Shown here in pieces: positions 40,252-48,198 of a stretch of DNA of 64,000 bases; positions within the stretch are counted from its first letter, which is position 1, and each line of letters starts with the position of its first letter. The notes beneath the pieces were generated by a model that saw only the letters and a program-made list of their open reading frames with translations, was not told the DNA's origin and searched no databases. Location: contig NZ_BOMI01000185.1 in assembly GCF_016862115.1 (NCBI RefSeq), positions 1-64,000 of the forward strand, read 5' to 3'. The DNA comes from Paractinoplanes deccanensis (GTDB taxonomy: Bacteria; Actinomycetota; Actinomycetes; Mycobacteriales; Micromonosporaceae). The translations under genes were made by a program, and so were the position numbers.

Positions 40252-40279
40252 TGTGGACAACTGCCGGGCCTGTGGACAC
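40252..40279 (+). promoter_or_regulatory. Two DnaA-box-like 9-mers
   Basis: TGTGGACAA (40252-40260) is the reverse complement of TTGTCCACA, the preferred DnaA box of Streptomyces. TGTGGACAC (40271-40279) differs in one base. They share orientation, with starts 19 bp apart, in the 230-bp gap between convergent genes. A CCCGTC/GACGGG hairpin (40209-40227) followed by AAAA lies just before. Confidence 0.5.
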
Positions 40280-40300
40280 GGCCGCGGTAGCCACTGACGA

Positions 40301-40735
40301 TCACTCAAGCCGACGACCCGGGGTTTTGGTTGTGGGGAGGCCGGCGGCCCGCCAGGCGGCGTAGCCGCCGGCCAGGTCGGTGGCTCTGTGCAGGCCCAGG
40401 TCTTGCAGGGCGGCGGCGGCCAGGCTGCTCGTGTAGCCCTCCTGACAGGTCACGATGACCTCCAGGTCGTAGCTTCGCGCGAACGGCAGGCGGGCGTCGC
40501 TGCGGGGGTCGAGGCGCCATTCGAGGACGTTGCGTTCGATGACGACGGCGCCGGGGATCTCGCCGTGTTCGGCTCGTTGGGCGGCGGGGCGGATGTCCAC
40601 GAGGACGGCGCCGCGGGTCAGGGCGGCTTGGGCCTCTTGCGGCGTGACGCGGGTCAGGCGGGCTCGGGCGTTCGCGAGGATCTCGGTGATGCCCAGCGAG
40701 CCGGGTGGTGGGGTCTGCAGCGTTGCGGTCACCAC
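40301..40735 (-). CDS. Rhodanese-like sulfurtransferase
   Basis: A 144-residue single-domain rhodanese. The active-site loop is CQEGYTSS, starting with the catalytic cysteine after LEVIVTC; the substrate arginine region and DLAGGYAAWRAAGLP are typical. It would carry sulfane sulfur. Start GTG 40735 or 40732 overlaps the end of the cysteine dioxygenase gene, so translation is coupled. In this pairing rhodanese probably handles sulfur arising from cysteine breakdown. Confidence 0.9.
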   Translation of the reverse strand: MVTATLQTPPPGSLGITEILANARARLTRVTPQEAQAALTRGAVLVDIRPAAQRAEHGEIPGAVVIERNVLEWRLDPRSDARLPFARSYDLEVIVTCQEGYTSSLAAAALQDLGLHRATDLAGGYAAWRAAGLPTTKTPGRRLE

Positions 40736-41202
40736 TGCACCCCGGCGCGTTCCACGGTCAGGACCTCGAGGGCCTCGGCGCCGATGCGGTAGCGGGTCAT
40801 CGTGGTCAGGGCGGGGCCGTAGACGTGGACGCTGACGGCGGGGCGGCTGGAACGGTTGGTCATGCGGTGGATGTGGTGCTTGCCGAAGCGGCGGCCGGCG
40901 CCCTCGCCCAGCTCGCGGGAGGTGACGCGCGGAGGGCGGCCGGCGGCCACCGAGACGGTCTCCTCGGTGAGGGTGCCGCCGAAGACGTGGAAGGCGCCGG
41001 CGGAACCGCCGTGGTCGTGCAGGTCGGTGCCCTGGCCGGGGAGCCAGGTGAGCAGCCACACCTCGTGGTCGTCGGCGACGTGCAGGCGGTGGTACCAGCG
41101 GTCCACGGGATTGAAGCGGGGGGCCACGCTCCACTGCTCGGGGGCGGCGGCGAAACGGGTCGCGACGGCGAGATGGTCGAGGCGGGTGTCGACGACGGTC
41201 AC
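40729..41202 (-). CDS. Cysteine dioxygenase type I
   Basis: A 157-residue cupin. The iron-binding motif is seen in GTDLHDHGGSAGAFHVFGG (two histidines and the cupin glycine), with the third histidine in GKHHIHRMTN. It oxidises cysteine to cysteine sulfinic acid with O2. A GTG start at 41202 has GGAGGAG nine bases upstream, which decides against the longer reading to 41226. It forms an operon with a rhodanese. A CCTAT-N7-ATAGG element lies about 30 bp upstream. Confidence 0.9.
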   Translation of the reverse strand: MTVVDTRLDHLAVATRFAAAPEQWSVAPRFNPVDRWYHRLHVADDHEVWLLTWLPGQGTDLHDHGGSAGAFHVFGGTLTEETVSVAAGRPPRVTSRELGEGAGRRFGKHHIHRMTNRSSRPAVSVHVYGPALTTMTRYRIGAEALEVLTVERAGVQW

Positions 41203-41228
41203 GGGAGCTCCTCCGTTTACATACATTG

Positions 41229-41245
41229 CCTATCAGTCCTATAGG
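41229..41245. promoter_or_regulatory. Candidate operator upstream of cysteine dioxygenase
   Basis: CCTATCAGTCCTATAGG has arms CCTAT (41229-41233) and ATAGG (41241-41245) and contains the perfect palindrome CCTATAGG (41238-41245). It lies 27-43 bp before the start codon, where an activator or repressor of sulfur metabolism could act. The cognate factor is unknown. Confidence 0.5.
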
Positions 41246-41436
41246 TTTAGCAGAACAGTGGGTCAAAGGATAGCGGTAATCGCGCGGTGGTGGCGGCAAG
41301 TCAGCCGATCAGGGGCGTGAGGACGCGGAAAACGCTGGTCAGCGCGGATGTCGGGCGCTGGCGCACCCGCCCCTGGAAGCGAGTGAAGGGTGGGGTTGGT
41401 GAAGGCGGCGAGCGAAGGGCGAGGGCCGGTGAGGGC

Positions 41437-41590
41437 GGGACGGGTGAAGGGCCAGGGAAGGGAGCGTGGCGTGAAGGGTGGGACGGGTGAAGGGTCAGGG
41501 AAGGGGGTGGGGCGTGAAGGGTGGGACGGGTGAAGGGCTAGGGAAGGGGCGGGGCAGGTGAAGGGCCAGGGAAGGGGGCGGGGAGCGAAG
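41437..41590 (+). repeat. G-rich tandem repeat, 43-bp period
   Basis: The block GGGACGGGTGAAGGG recurs at 41437, 41480 and 41523 (period exactly 43 bp), followed by a shorter 28-bp copy starting GTGAAGGG at 41558. Each unit has several runs of three to five G, giving strong G-quadruplex potential on the plus strand. Confidence 0.8.
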
Positions 41591-41731
41591 GAGGGGCGCC
41601 CGTGGAGGTGCGTGAGAAGGTCGGTCCGACGAAGGCGGGGCGAAAGCGGGCCGCGCGGCGCGGGTGCCGGACGGAGGGTGACGCGACGGCGGAATGATCA
41701 ACGGGCGATGTATTTGTCGCTGCTTATCTGG

Positions 41732-41749
41732 CCACTATTGAGATAGTGG
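41732..41749. promoter_or_regulatory. Short perfect palindrome in low-GC spacer
   Basis: CCACTAT (41732-41738) and ATAGTGG (41743-41749) flank TGAG. It is a small hairpin or operator in an otherwise gene-free, AT-richer stretch. No gene starts within 400 bp on either side. Confidence 0.45.
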
Positions 41750-42236
41750 ACATGCCCCGATGCTTTATGATCGCGAGTCACCGATGCGGATATATCCGGA
41801 CAAGCGTGGGGCGCTGAGCAACGCTAACAACCCAGCGTGACCACCACCCGGGCCAAGCCGCGCCGGCGAAATGCGAGAGCACTGTGGAGTATGCCCGATC
41901 CGCGCCTCCACCTCGGACACCCCACGCGTCCACAGTCAAGACCTGAAAGAAGCTCGTAGCGCTTTGCCTCTTTCCGAACAATGCGGCGAGCGCAGCCCTC
42001 CGCAGTCGCCCCGACACTCTGCGTGGAAGAAATGCGCGAAACCATCACCGGATCGGTTCGCCGCCTCAGCCGTTAAGGCGGAAATCACTCTGACCCGGTT
42101 CTCCTCAATCGAGAAAGCTATATGGTGACTCAGGTCCGGAGGTCACCTCGCCCGCGCCTCCTCGGATCACCTCGCTGCGCGACGAAGATCCCGACCAGAT
42201 CCCCGACGAAGACCCCCGACGAACGAGGACGGACAC

Positions 42237-43313
42237 GTGTTGAAGTCTCGCCGCGGCCTTCTTGCCGCCGGTCTAGCCGTTGCCGTGGCCGGCGCCTTCG
42301 GTGTCGCCTCGACGCTGAGCGCCGACGCGGAACAGATCACGCCGCCCACGGCCGCCGAGGCTTCCGCCGCGGTCGAGGCGCCGCCGACGCCGCCGGCCAC
42401 CCTGCCGTGGGGCGAGCGGCCCAAGAAGCTCAAGCGCGGGCAGGCGGGCGCCAGCTCCAAGTCGCTGCGCGCCTCCGGGCTCGCCGCCGCGGCCAACGAC
42501 ACCAGCGGCTCCGTGATCCCCAAGGACGAGGAGGGGCCCAAGGGCCGCTTCCGCAACGCCGGCGACCAGCTGCGCACCGAGAAGACCGACGTCGCGCCGC
42601 CCGAGCCGCCGTCCGACTCGCAGGACCAGACGGTCAACTACCTCTACAACACCGGCATGCAGTACGCCGAGACCGACGGCGTCTACGCCAACGTCACCAT
42701 CTCGAAGCCACGGCTCGAGGAGACCGACTACCACTCCCTCGCCGAACTGGCGCTCCAGTCCGCCGACGGCCGGCAGATCGTCGAGGTCGGCTGGACCGTC
42801 GACCGCCTCGTGAACGGCGACGACGATCCGCACCTGTTCGTCTACCACTGGGTCGACAAGCAGCCGAGCTGCTACAACGGCTGCGGCTTCGTGCCGTACA
42901 GCAAGAACATCAAGCCCGGTGACACGCTGCCGCAGGACGTCAGCAAGAAGTTCGGCATCCAGTACTTCAAGAACGCCTGGTGGATCGCGTACGACACGGA
43001 GTGGGTCGGCTACTTCCCCGAGACGCTCTGGAACGACAAGGGCATCTCGTTCAACCGTTCCGGCCTGATCCAGGTCTTCGGCGAGGTCGCCTCGACCACC
43101 ACCACCCCGTGCTGGACCCAGATGGGCAACGGCAAGACGCCCAAGAAGGACGGCGCCGCGGCCAAGCTGGCCAGCGTGACGTACCTCAACGGCCCGACGG
43201 TGGAGCTGAAGATCGGCAGTTCCACCCCGGCCTACACGCCGTACAACCAGACGCTCAGGACCTTCCAGTACGGCGGTCCGGGCCCCTGCGAAGACCCGGA
43301 AGACGAAGGCTGA
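42237..43313 (+). CDS. Secreted neprosin-family protein
   Basis: A 358-residue exported protein. Signal peptide about 1-31 (VLKSRRGLLAAGLAVAVAGA), a low-complexity propeptide-like region to about 130, then a neprosin domain: DGVYANVTISKPRLEETDYH, IVEVGWTVDRLVNGDDDPHL, WWIAYDTEWVGYFPETLW. Neprosin was found as a prolyl endopeptidase in pitcher plants; bacterial members are poorly studied. Acidic residues fitting the glutamate pair exist but I cannot place them with certainty. A GTG start follows GAGGACGGACAC. It ends in a strong terminator. Confidence 0.82.
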   Translation: MLKSRRGLLAAGLAVAVAGAFGVASTLSADAEQITPPTAAEASAAVEAPPTPPATLPWGERPKKLKRGQAGASSKSLRASGLAAAANDTSGSVIPKDEEGPKGRFRNAGDQLRTEKTDVAPPEPPSDSQDQTVNYLYNTGMQYAETDGVYANVTISKPRLEETDYHSLAELALQSADGRQIVEVGWTVDRLVNGDDDPHLFVYHWVDKQPSCYNGCGFVPYSKNIKPGDTLPQDVSKKFGIQYFKNAWWIAYDTEWVGYFPETLWNDKGISFNRSGLIQVFGEVASTTTTPCWTQMGNGKTPKKDGAAAKLASVTYLNGPTVELKIGSSTPAYTPYNQTLRTFQYGGPGPCEDPEDEG

Positions 43314-43326
43314 CACCACCCAGACG

Positions 43327-43361
43327 CGATGCCCGGTCCCGGCGAGGGGGACCGGGCATCG
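43327..43361 (+). terminator. Terminator hairpin after neprosin-like gene
   Basis: CGATGCCCGGTCCC (43327-43340) and GGGACCGGGCATCG (43348-43361) are perfect complements with a seven-base loop, followed by TTCGTATT. Confidence 0.92.
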
Positions 43362-43443
43362 TTCGTATTGTCGCGCCGTCGAACCGAGTTCACCGCCGCG
43401 GTGTACAAACTGGTGGCGAACAGGCGTTGAGGGGACGGGCGCG

Positions 43444-43965
43444 ATGAGGCGACGGGTGAGCCCCGACGAGGAGCTGATGACCGCGCTCTACAACGAGCAC
43501 TACGCGGTCCTGCTCAGCTTCGTCATGCGCTACGTGCACGATCGTCACCGCGCCGAGGACCTGGTGCAGGAGACGCTGCTGCGGGCGTGGAAGCACATCG
43601 ACCACCTCGACACCGACACCGGGCGCACCCGGTCCTATCTGCTCACCATCGCGCGCAACGTGGTGACCAACGCGTGGCGCGCCGAGCAGCGCCGCCCGCA
43701 TCTGGTCGCCGACGAGGCGGCGGTCAACGCCCTGCCGGCCACCGACAACGTCGACCAGATGGTCGAGGGCTGGCTGGTGGCCGAGGCGCTGGAGCGGCTC
43801 TCCGACGAGCACCAGGCCGTGGTCCGGGCCATGTACTACGAGGGGCAGAGCGTGGCCGACGCGGCACGGAAGCTGTCGGTGCCCGAGGGCACGGTGAAGT
43901 CCCGGGCCTACTACGCGGTGCGGGCGTTGCGCACGGCGTTCGAGGAGATGGGGGTCCTGCGATGA
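43444..43965 (+). CDS. ECF-family RNA polymerase sigma factor
   Basis: A 173-residue group-4 sigma factor. Region 2 spans about 12-80 (LLSFVMRYVHDRHRAEDLVQ, RAWKH, RSYLLTIARNVVTNAWR); region 4 spans about 108-165 (LSDEHQAVVRAMYYEGQSVA, then VPEGTVKSRAYYAVRALR). It resembles the SigL/SigK-type mycobacterial group with a zinc-finger anti-sigma factor. It overlaps the anti-sigma gene (ATGA). GAGGGGACGGG precedes the ATG. Confidence 0.93.
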   Translation: MRRRVSPDEELMTALYNEHYAVLLSFVMRYVHDRHRAEDLVQETLLRAWKHIDHLDTDTGRTRSYLLTIARNVVTNAWRAEQRRPHLVADEAAVNALPATDNVDQMVEGWLVAEALERLSDEHQAVVRAMYYEGQSVADAARKLSVPEGTVKSRAYYAVRALRTAFEEMGVLR

Positions 43966-44678
43966 GCGAGGAGCCCCGCCACGACGACCTGCGCCGGCTG
44001 CTCGGCGGCTATCTGCTCGGCGGCCTCGACGAGGCCGACACCGACCGGCTCGACGCCCACCTGCGCGACTGCGACGAGTGCCGGGCCGAGCTCGACCGGC
44101 TCGCCCCGGTGCCCGAGTTGCTCCAGCGCCTGCCGGACGCGGGACGGCCCGCCGCCGCCGACGGCCGGCCCCCGATCAGCATGTCGGCGCGCCCCAGCCA
44201 GGAGAGCATCGACGGCCTGCTGCGCCGCATGCGGGCCGAGCGTTTCCGGCAGGCGCGCCGTGCCGGCGTGCGCTGGCTGGCCGCGGCCGCCGTGGTGCTG
44301 ATCGCCGTCGCGGTCGGCATCGGCGTGATCCGCGGCAGCCGCCAGGGCGATCAGCCGACCACGTTGCCGAGCCCCGAGCTGGTCACCGCCCAGTTCGAGC
44401 CCACCGCGGGCAGCGGCCTGTCGGGGCAGGCGGTGCTCACGCCCAAGACGTGGGGCGTCTCCGTCGCCGTCGACCTGACCAAGCTGCGCGGCAACGGGCC
44501 GTTCCACTGCCAGGTGCGCGGGGCTTCCGGTCAGGTCGAGCAGGCGATGGTGTGGGGGCCGACGCCGAGCGGCAACGCCAAGGTGATCGGCGCCAGCTCC
44601 CTCCAGCTCCGCAACGTGCGCTCCATCGAGGTCGCCGACGACAGCGGGCACGTGCTGGGCAAGGCCGTGCTCAAGTGA
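43962..44678 (+). CDS. Anti-sigma factor with zinc-finger (ZAS) domain
   Basis: A 238-residue membrane protein. The cytoplasmic zf-HC2 domain (about 1-50) has the HLRDCDEC motif (H-x3-C-x2-C) that binds ECF sigma factors. One membrane helix lies at about 105-127. The external domain (about 145-238) is an RskA-like/anti-sigma-K C-terminal fold (VSVAVDLTKLRGNGPFHCQV). It should hold the upstream sigma factor inactive until a signal outside triggers release, perhaps by regulated proteolysis. Translationally coupled to the sigma gene. Confidence 0.9.
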   Translation: MSEEPRHDDLRRLLGGYLLGGLDEADTDRLDAHLRDCDECRAELDRLAPVPELLQRLPDAGRPAAADGRPPISMSARPSQESIDGLLRRMRAERFRQARRAGVRWLAAAAVVLIAVAVGIGVIRGSRQGDQPTTLPSPELVTAQFEPTAGSGLSGQAVLTPKTWGVSVAVDLTKLRGNGPFHCQVRGASGQVEQAMVWGPTPSGNAKVIGASSLQLRNVRSIEVADDSGHVLGKAVLK

Positions 44679-44700
44679 CCCCGTGCAGCGTACGAGACGA

Positions 44701-47700
44701 TCAGAATGAGACGGTGCGCGCGAAGTCCCAGCGCGCCGACATCGCCGCGTAGAGGCGCCGGGCCTCGCCGGGCCGCCGGCCCTCCTCGAGCGCCTGAGCC
44801 AGCTCGAAGACCCGGCCCACCTTGCGGTAGTGCTCGGCCGCGGCCAGGGCGGGGGCGGGATCGCCGGACAGCAGGGCCCGGCAGCGCAGGTTCGCCGCGT
44901 AGGCCCGGGCCGGCAGCACCTCGCGGTCGGCCTCGGCGGCACAGATCGCGGCCGCGCGCTCGGCGATGTCGGCGCGGCCCTGGGCGCGGGCCAGCCGCAC
45001 CACGCCCGGCAGCCACTGGTGGCGCAGCATGATCGGGGCGTACGCCGGCTGGAGCAGGGGCTGGAGCCACTCCAGGGCCTCGTCGGGGCGGCCGCGCTGC
45101 TCGGCGGCCAGCGCCCGCGCGACCAGCAGGAAGTCGCAGTTCTCGCGCTCGGCCTCGCTCGCCGGCACGGCGTCGGCGGCGCCCAGATGCGCGGCGGCCA
45201 GGTCCTGCGCGTCGCGATGCAGGGCGATCAGCGCGGCCACGCCGTGCAGCAGCATGGTGATCGCGCCCGGCTCGCGCTGGCCGTGGAAGGTGATGTCGCC
45301 GCTCACCTCGCCCACCTCGGCGAGCGCCTCGTCCCAGCGGCCCAGCCAGTAGTCCTGCACCGCCGCCGTGACCCGCAGGCCGGCGGGGAGCGGCTGCTCC
45401 GCCTTGCGCAGCGTCTCCTGCGCCTCCTCGAGGCGGTCCAGGTTCTGCAGCGAGAAGAGCCGGTTGTCGAGCAGGTCGTAGGCGAGCGACGACTCGCCGC
45501 GCACCACGGCCAGCGCGCGGTCGGCGTGCTCCAGGGCCCGCTCGTGGTCGCGCCGGATGGAGCTGGTCAGCCAGATGGTCTGCAGGGCGAACGCGGTCTC
45601 GTACGGCTGTCCCGCCGCGACCGCCTCGTCGTACACCTGCCGGGCCCGCTCCTCGGCGCGGTCGAGGTCGTCCAGCTCGCCGCGGCGGAAGTTGGCGAGC
45701 AGCACCCGGTGGCGCGACCGCCAGATCTCGGGCACCCGGGCGTCGTCGAGCGCGTCGCGCAGCATCGCGACCGCCTCGGCCTCCTCGCCCCGGCGGTGCC
45801 GCATGGTCGCCAGCAGCTGGCGCATCTCGGCCCGGTCGCCCGGATCGCTCGCGAGGCTCATCGCCTCCTCGGCCTCGGTCATCGGGAAGCGCTCGCGCCG
45901 GAACTCCAGCCGGACCAGCGCCACCAGCAGCACCCCGCGCTGCTCCGGCGAGGGCAGGTCGGTCGCGAGGGTGCGCCGGATCAGGTCGCCGGCGATCTGT
46001 GGCGCCCGGCGCACCACCTCGGCGTGGTGCTCGACCAGCCACGACAGCACCCACGTGTCGACCGCCGGCGCGCTCGCGTTGAGCTGCTCGGCCACCCGGG
46101 TCAGCGGGGCACCGCAGGCCGCGAGCACCTCGGCCGCGTGCCGGTGCAGGCCCGCGCGCAGCGCCGCCGGCACGCTCGCGACCAGCGCCTGGCGCAGGAA
46201 CGGGTGGCGGAACGCCAGATCGGTGCCGCTGTCCACCAGCACGCTCGCGGCGAGCGCCTCCTCCAGCGCGCCCACCAGGTCGAGGGCCGAGCGCCCGGTG
46301 ACCGCCACGACCTCGCTGACCGAGAACTCCGAGCCGAGCAGCGCGGCCAGCCGCAGCACCTCGCGGGTCTCGCCGGACAGCACGTCGAGGGCCGCGTGCA
46401 CCGCGTCGAGCAGGGTCTGCGGCGGGTCGACGGTCACGTCCGGGCCGATGTCGGCGCGGCCACCGGCGATCTCCACCGCGTCCCGCTGGCGCAGCGCCTC
46501 GACCAGCTCGCGGGCGAAGAGCGGGTTGCCGCCGGACCGCGCGGCCAGGGCGCGCAGGTGAGGCCCGGGCGGGGCGCCGACCAGCGCGCCGATCAGGCGG
46601 TCGAGCTCGGGCGGGGCGAGCGGGCCGAGATCGAGCGGCATCCGCTGCCGGGCGCGCACCCGGTTGCGCAGCGCGGCCTGGTGCGCGTCCGGCCGGGCGG
46701 CGGCGACCAGCAGCAGCGGCATCCGGGGCACCAGGGCGAGCAGCCGCTCCCACACGCGCACCGTGGCGCTGTCCGCCCACTGCATGTCGTCGACGACCAG
46801 GATCAGCGGGGCGGTGCCGCACGCGGAGCGCACGGCCGCGACGATCTGGTCGTCCGCCGGCTCCGGGCCGTCCTCGTCGCGCGGCTGCCCCAGCGCGCGG
46901 AACAGCACTTGGAGGGGCACGCGCGAGCCCAGCTGGTCGGCGGCGCCCCAGGCCACCCGGCAGCCGGCGCGGGCCGCGTCGGCGAAGGCGTGGGTGAGCA
47001 GCTCGGTCTTGCCGATCCCCGGCTCGCCGGAGATCCAGACCGCGTTACCGACACCGGCCGCGAGCGCCCGCACCAGGCTTCGAAGGTGATCGATTTCGGC
47101 CACCCGGCCCACCCAGGAGCGCCCGGCGAGCCCGTCCCGCAGCGCCTTGGCGATCGGCGTGGGCACGACCGTGCTGCGCCCGGCGCGCGGCCCCTCGGGC
47201 GGCGACGCGATCGCCTGCTCGGCCGAGTTGGCCAGCACCTGCCGCTGCACCGCGCGCAGGCCCGGACCCGGCTCGATGCCGAGCTCCGCGACGAGCACGC
47301 GCCGGGCCGTGCGGAACACCTCCAGCGCCTCGCCGTGCCGGCCGGCCACGTGCAGCGCGCGCATCAGCAACTCGTGCAGCGGCTCGTGCAGCGGATGATC
47401 GTGCACGAGCGCGGTCAGCTCGGCGATCAGGCCGTCGTCGCCGCCGGCCTCGAGCCGCAGCCGGGCCCGCTGCTCCGCCGCGGCGAGCCGCAGCTCCGCC
47501 AGCCGCTGCCGGTCGAGCTCGAGGAACGGGCCGGCCAGCGTGGCGTACGCGTCGCCGCGCCACAGCGCCAGCGCCTCGTCCAGCCGGGCCACCGCCGTGG
47601 CGGCGTCCCCCCGCGCCAGCGCCTCGCTCGCCGCGGCGCGCAGCCGCTGGAACCGCGCCGAGTCGAGATCGTCCGGCTCGACGCGCAGCCGATAGCCGCC

Positions 47701-47958
47701 CGATCCGGTGCCCAGCGTCTCGGGCCCCAGCGCGCGGCGCAGCCCGGACACATAGGTGTAGACGCTGCCGACCGCCGTGGCCGGCGGCGAGTCGCCCCAG
47801 GTGGCGGTGATCAGCTCGTCGCGGCCGACCGTGCGTCCGGCGTGCGCGGCGAGCACCGCGAAGACCGCCCGCTGGCGCGCCGGCCCGAGATCGACCTCGG
47901 CGTCATCGACCCAGGCGCGCACCGGCCCGAGCACGCAGACGCGCAAGACTCTCGCCAC
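44701..47958 (-). CDS. SARP/LAL-type regulator (wHTH, BTAD, AAA ATPase)
   Basis: A 1085-residue regulator. Residues about 1-95 are an OmpR-type winged helix (LGPARQRAVFAVLAAHAGR, GSVYTYVSGLRRALG); about 100-245 is the bacterial transcriptional activation domain; an ATPase follows, with Walker A GEPGIGKTEL near 310 and Walker B LILVVDDMQWADS; the rest is TPR-like. There is no C-terminal LuxR HTH. Proteins of this type switch on secondary metabolism or development. GTG 47958 has GGGAGGAC upstream. It is divergent from a LuxR-type regulator with SARP-like direct repeats in between. Confidence 0.88.
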   Translation of the reverse strand: MARVLRVCVLGPVRAWVDDAEVDLGPARQRAVFAVLAAHAGRTVGRDELITATWGDSPPATAVGSVYTYVSGLRRALGPETLGTGSGGYRLRVEPDDLDSARFQRLRAAASEALARGDAATAVARLDEALALWRGDAYATLAGPFLELDRQRLAELRLAAAEQRARLRLEAGGDDGLIAELTALVHDHPLHEPLHELLMRALHVAGRHGEALEVFRTARRVLVAELGIEPGPGLRAVQRQVLANSAEQAIASPPEGPRAGRSTVVPTPIAKALRDGLAGRSWVGRVAEIDHLRSLVRALAAGVGNAVWISGEPGIGKTELLTHAFADAARAGCRVAWGAADQLGSRVPLQVLFRALGQPRDEDGPEPADDQIVAAVRSACGTAPLILVVDDMQWADSATVRVWERLLALVPRMPLLLVAAARPDAHQAALRNRVRARQRMPLDLGPLAPPELDRLIGALVGAPPGPHLRALAARSGGNPLFARELVEALRQRDAVEIAGGRADIGPDVTVDPPQTLLDAVHAALDVLSGETREVLRLAALLGSEFSVSEVVAVTGRSALDLVGALEEALAASVLVDSGTDLAFRHPFLRQALVASVPAALRAGLHRHAAEVLAACGAPLTRVAEQLNASAPAVDTWVLSWLVEHHAEVVRRAPQIAGDLIRRTLATDLPSPEQRGVLLVALVRLEFRRERFPMTEAEEAMSLASDPGDRAEMRQLLATMRHRRGEEAEAVAMLRDALDDARVPEIWRSRHRVLLANFRRGELDDLDRAEERARQVYDEAVAAGQPYETAFALQTIWLTSSIRRDHERALEHADRALAVVRGESSLAYDLLDNRLFSLQNLDRLEEAQETLRKAEQPLPAGLRVTAAVQDYWLGRWDEALAEVGEVSGDITFHGQREPGAITMLLHGVAALIALHRDAQDLAAAHLGAADAVPASEAERENCDFLLVARALAAEQRGRPDEALEWLQPLLQPAYAPIMLRHQWLPGVVRLARAQGRADIAERAAAICAAEADREVLPARAYAANLRCRALLSGDPAPALAAAEHYRKVGRVFELAQALEEGRRPGEARRLYAAMSARWDFARTVSF

Positions 47959-48110
47959 GTGTCCTCCCGGGTCGGTGACTGTCAACATCGAGGGAGACGG
48001 GCCGGGTGTCAATGGATAACACAAACAGCACGGACGGGCACTCCTCGGGGTGAGCGCTTCCCACCTCCGGCAACCCTCTGCTGAACTGTTCCATCGGCCT
48101 TCCCGGCCCG

Positions 48111-48143
48111 ATGAAGGATCCGTGAAGGTTCCCTGAAGGCACT
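48111..48143 (+). promoter_or_regulatory. Three 11-bp direct repeats, SARP-type site
   Basis: ATGAAGGATCC (48111-48121), GTGAAGGTTCC (48122-48132) and CTGAAGGCACT (48133-48143) share TGAAGG at an exact 11-bp period. SARP proteins are known to bind direct heptamer repeats with 11-bp spacing near the -35 region. The site lies between the SARP-type gene and the LuxR-type gene. Confidence 0.75.
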
Positions 48144-48198
48144 TCTCCGACACTGGCTGCACGCTGCTGGGGCGGCGGCGCGGTCGGGAGGAGCAGCC

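Larger units (their letters stand above)
41246..42236. other. One-kilobase non-coding interval
   Basis: No convincing gene. The left part (to about 41690) is strongly purine-rich on the plus strand and contains a tandem repeat. The right part (about 41700-42130) has clearly lower GC than the surroundings, includes a CCACTAT/ATAGTGG palindrome and several AT-rich stretches, and leads into the promoter of the neprosin-like gene. ORFs here are arginine/glycine-rich or lack start signals. Confidence 0.65.

Noticed and set aside
40301..41299. Rhodanese fused to a long N-terminal extension
   Set aside because: The extension is the antisense-like alternate frame of cysteine dioxygenase; the GTG at 40735 begins the rhodanese fold and overlaps the stop of the dioxygenase.
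41287..41746. Several short ORFs in the G-rich repeat region
   Set aside because: They encode Gly/Arg/Glu low-complexity strings set by the 43-bp repeat and lack start signals.
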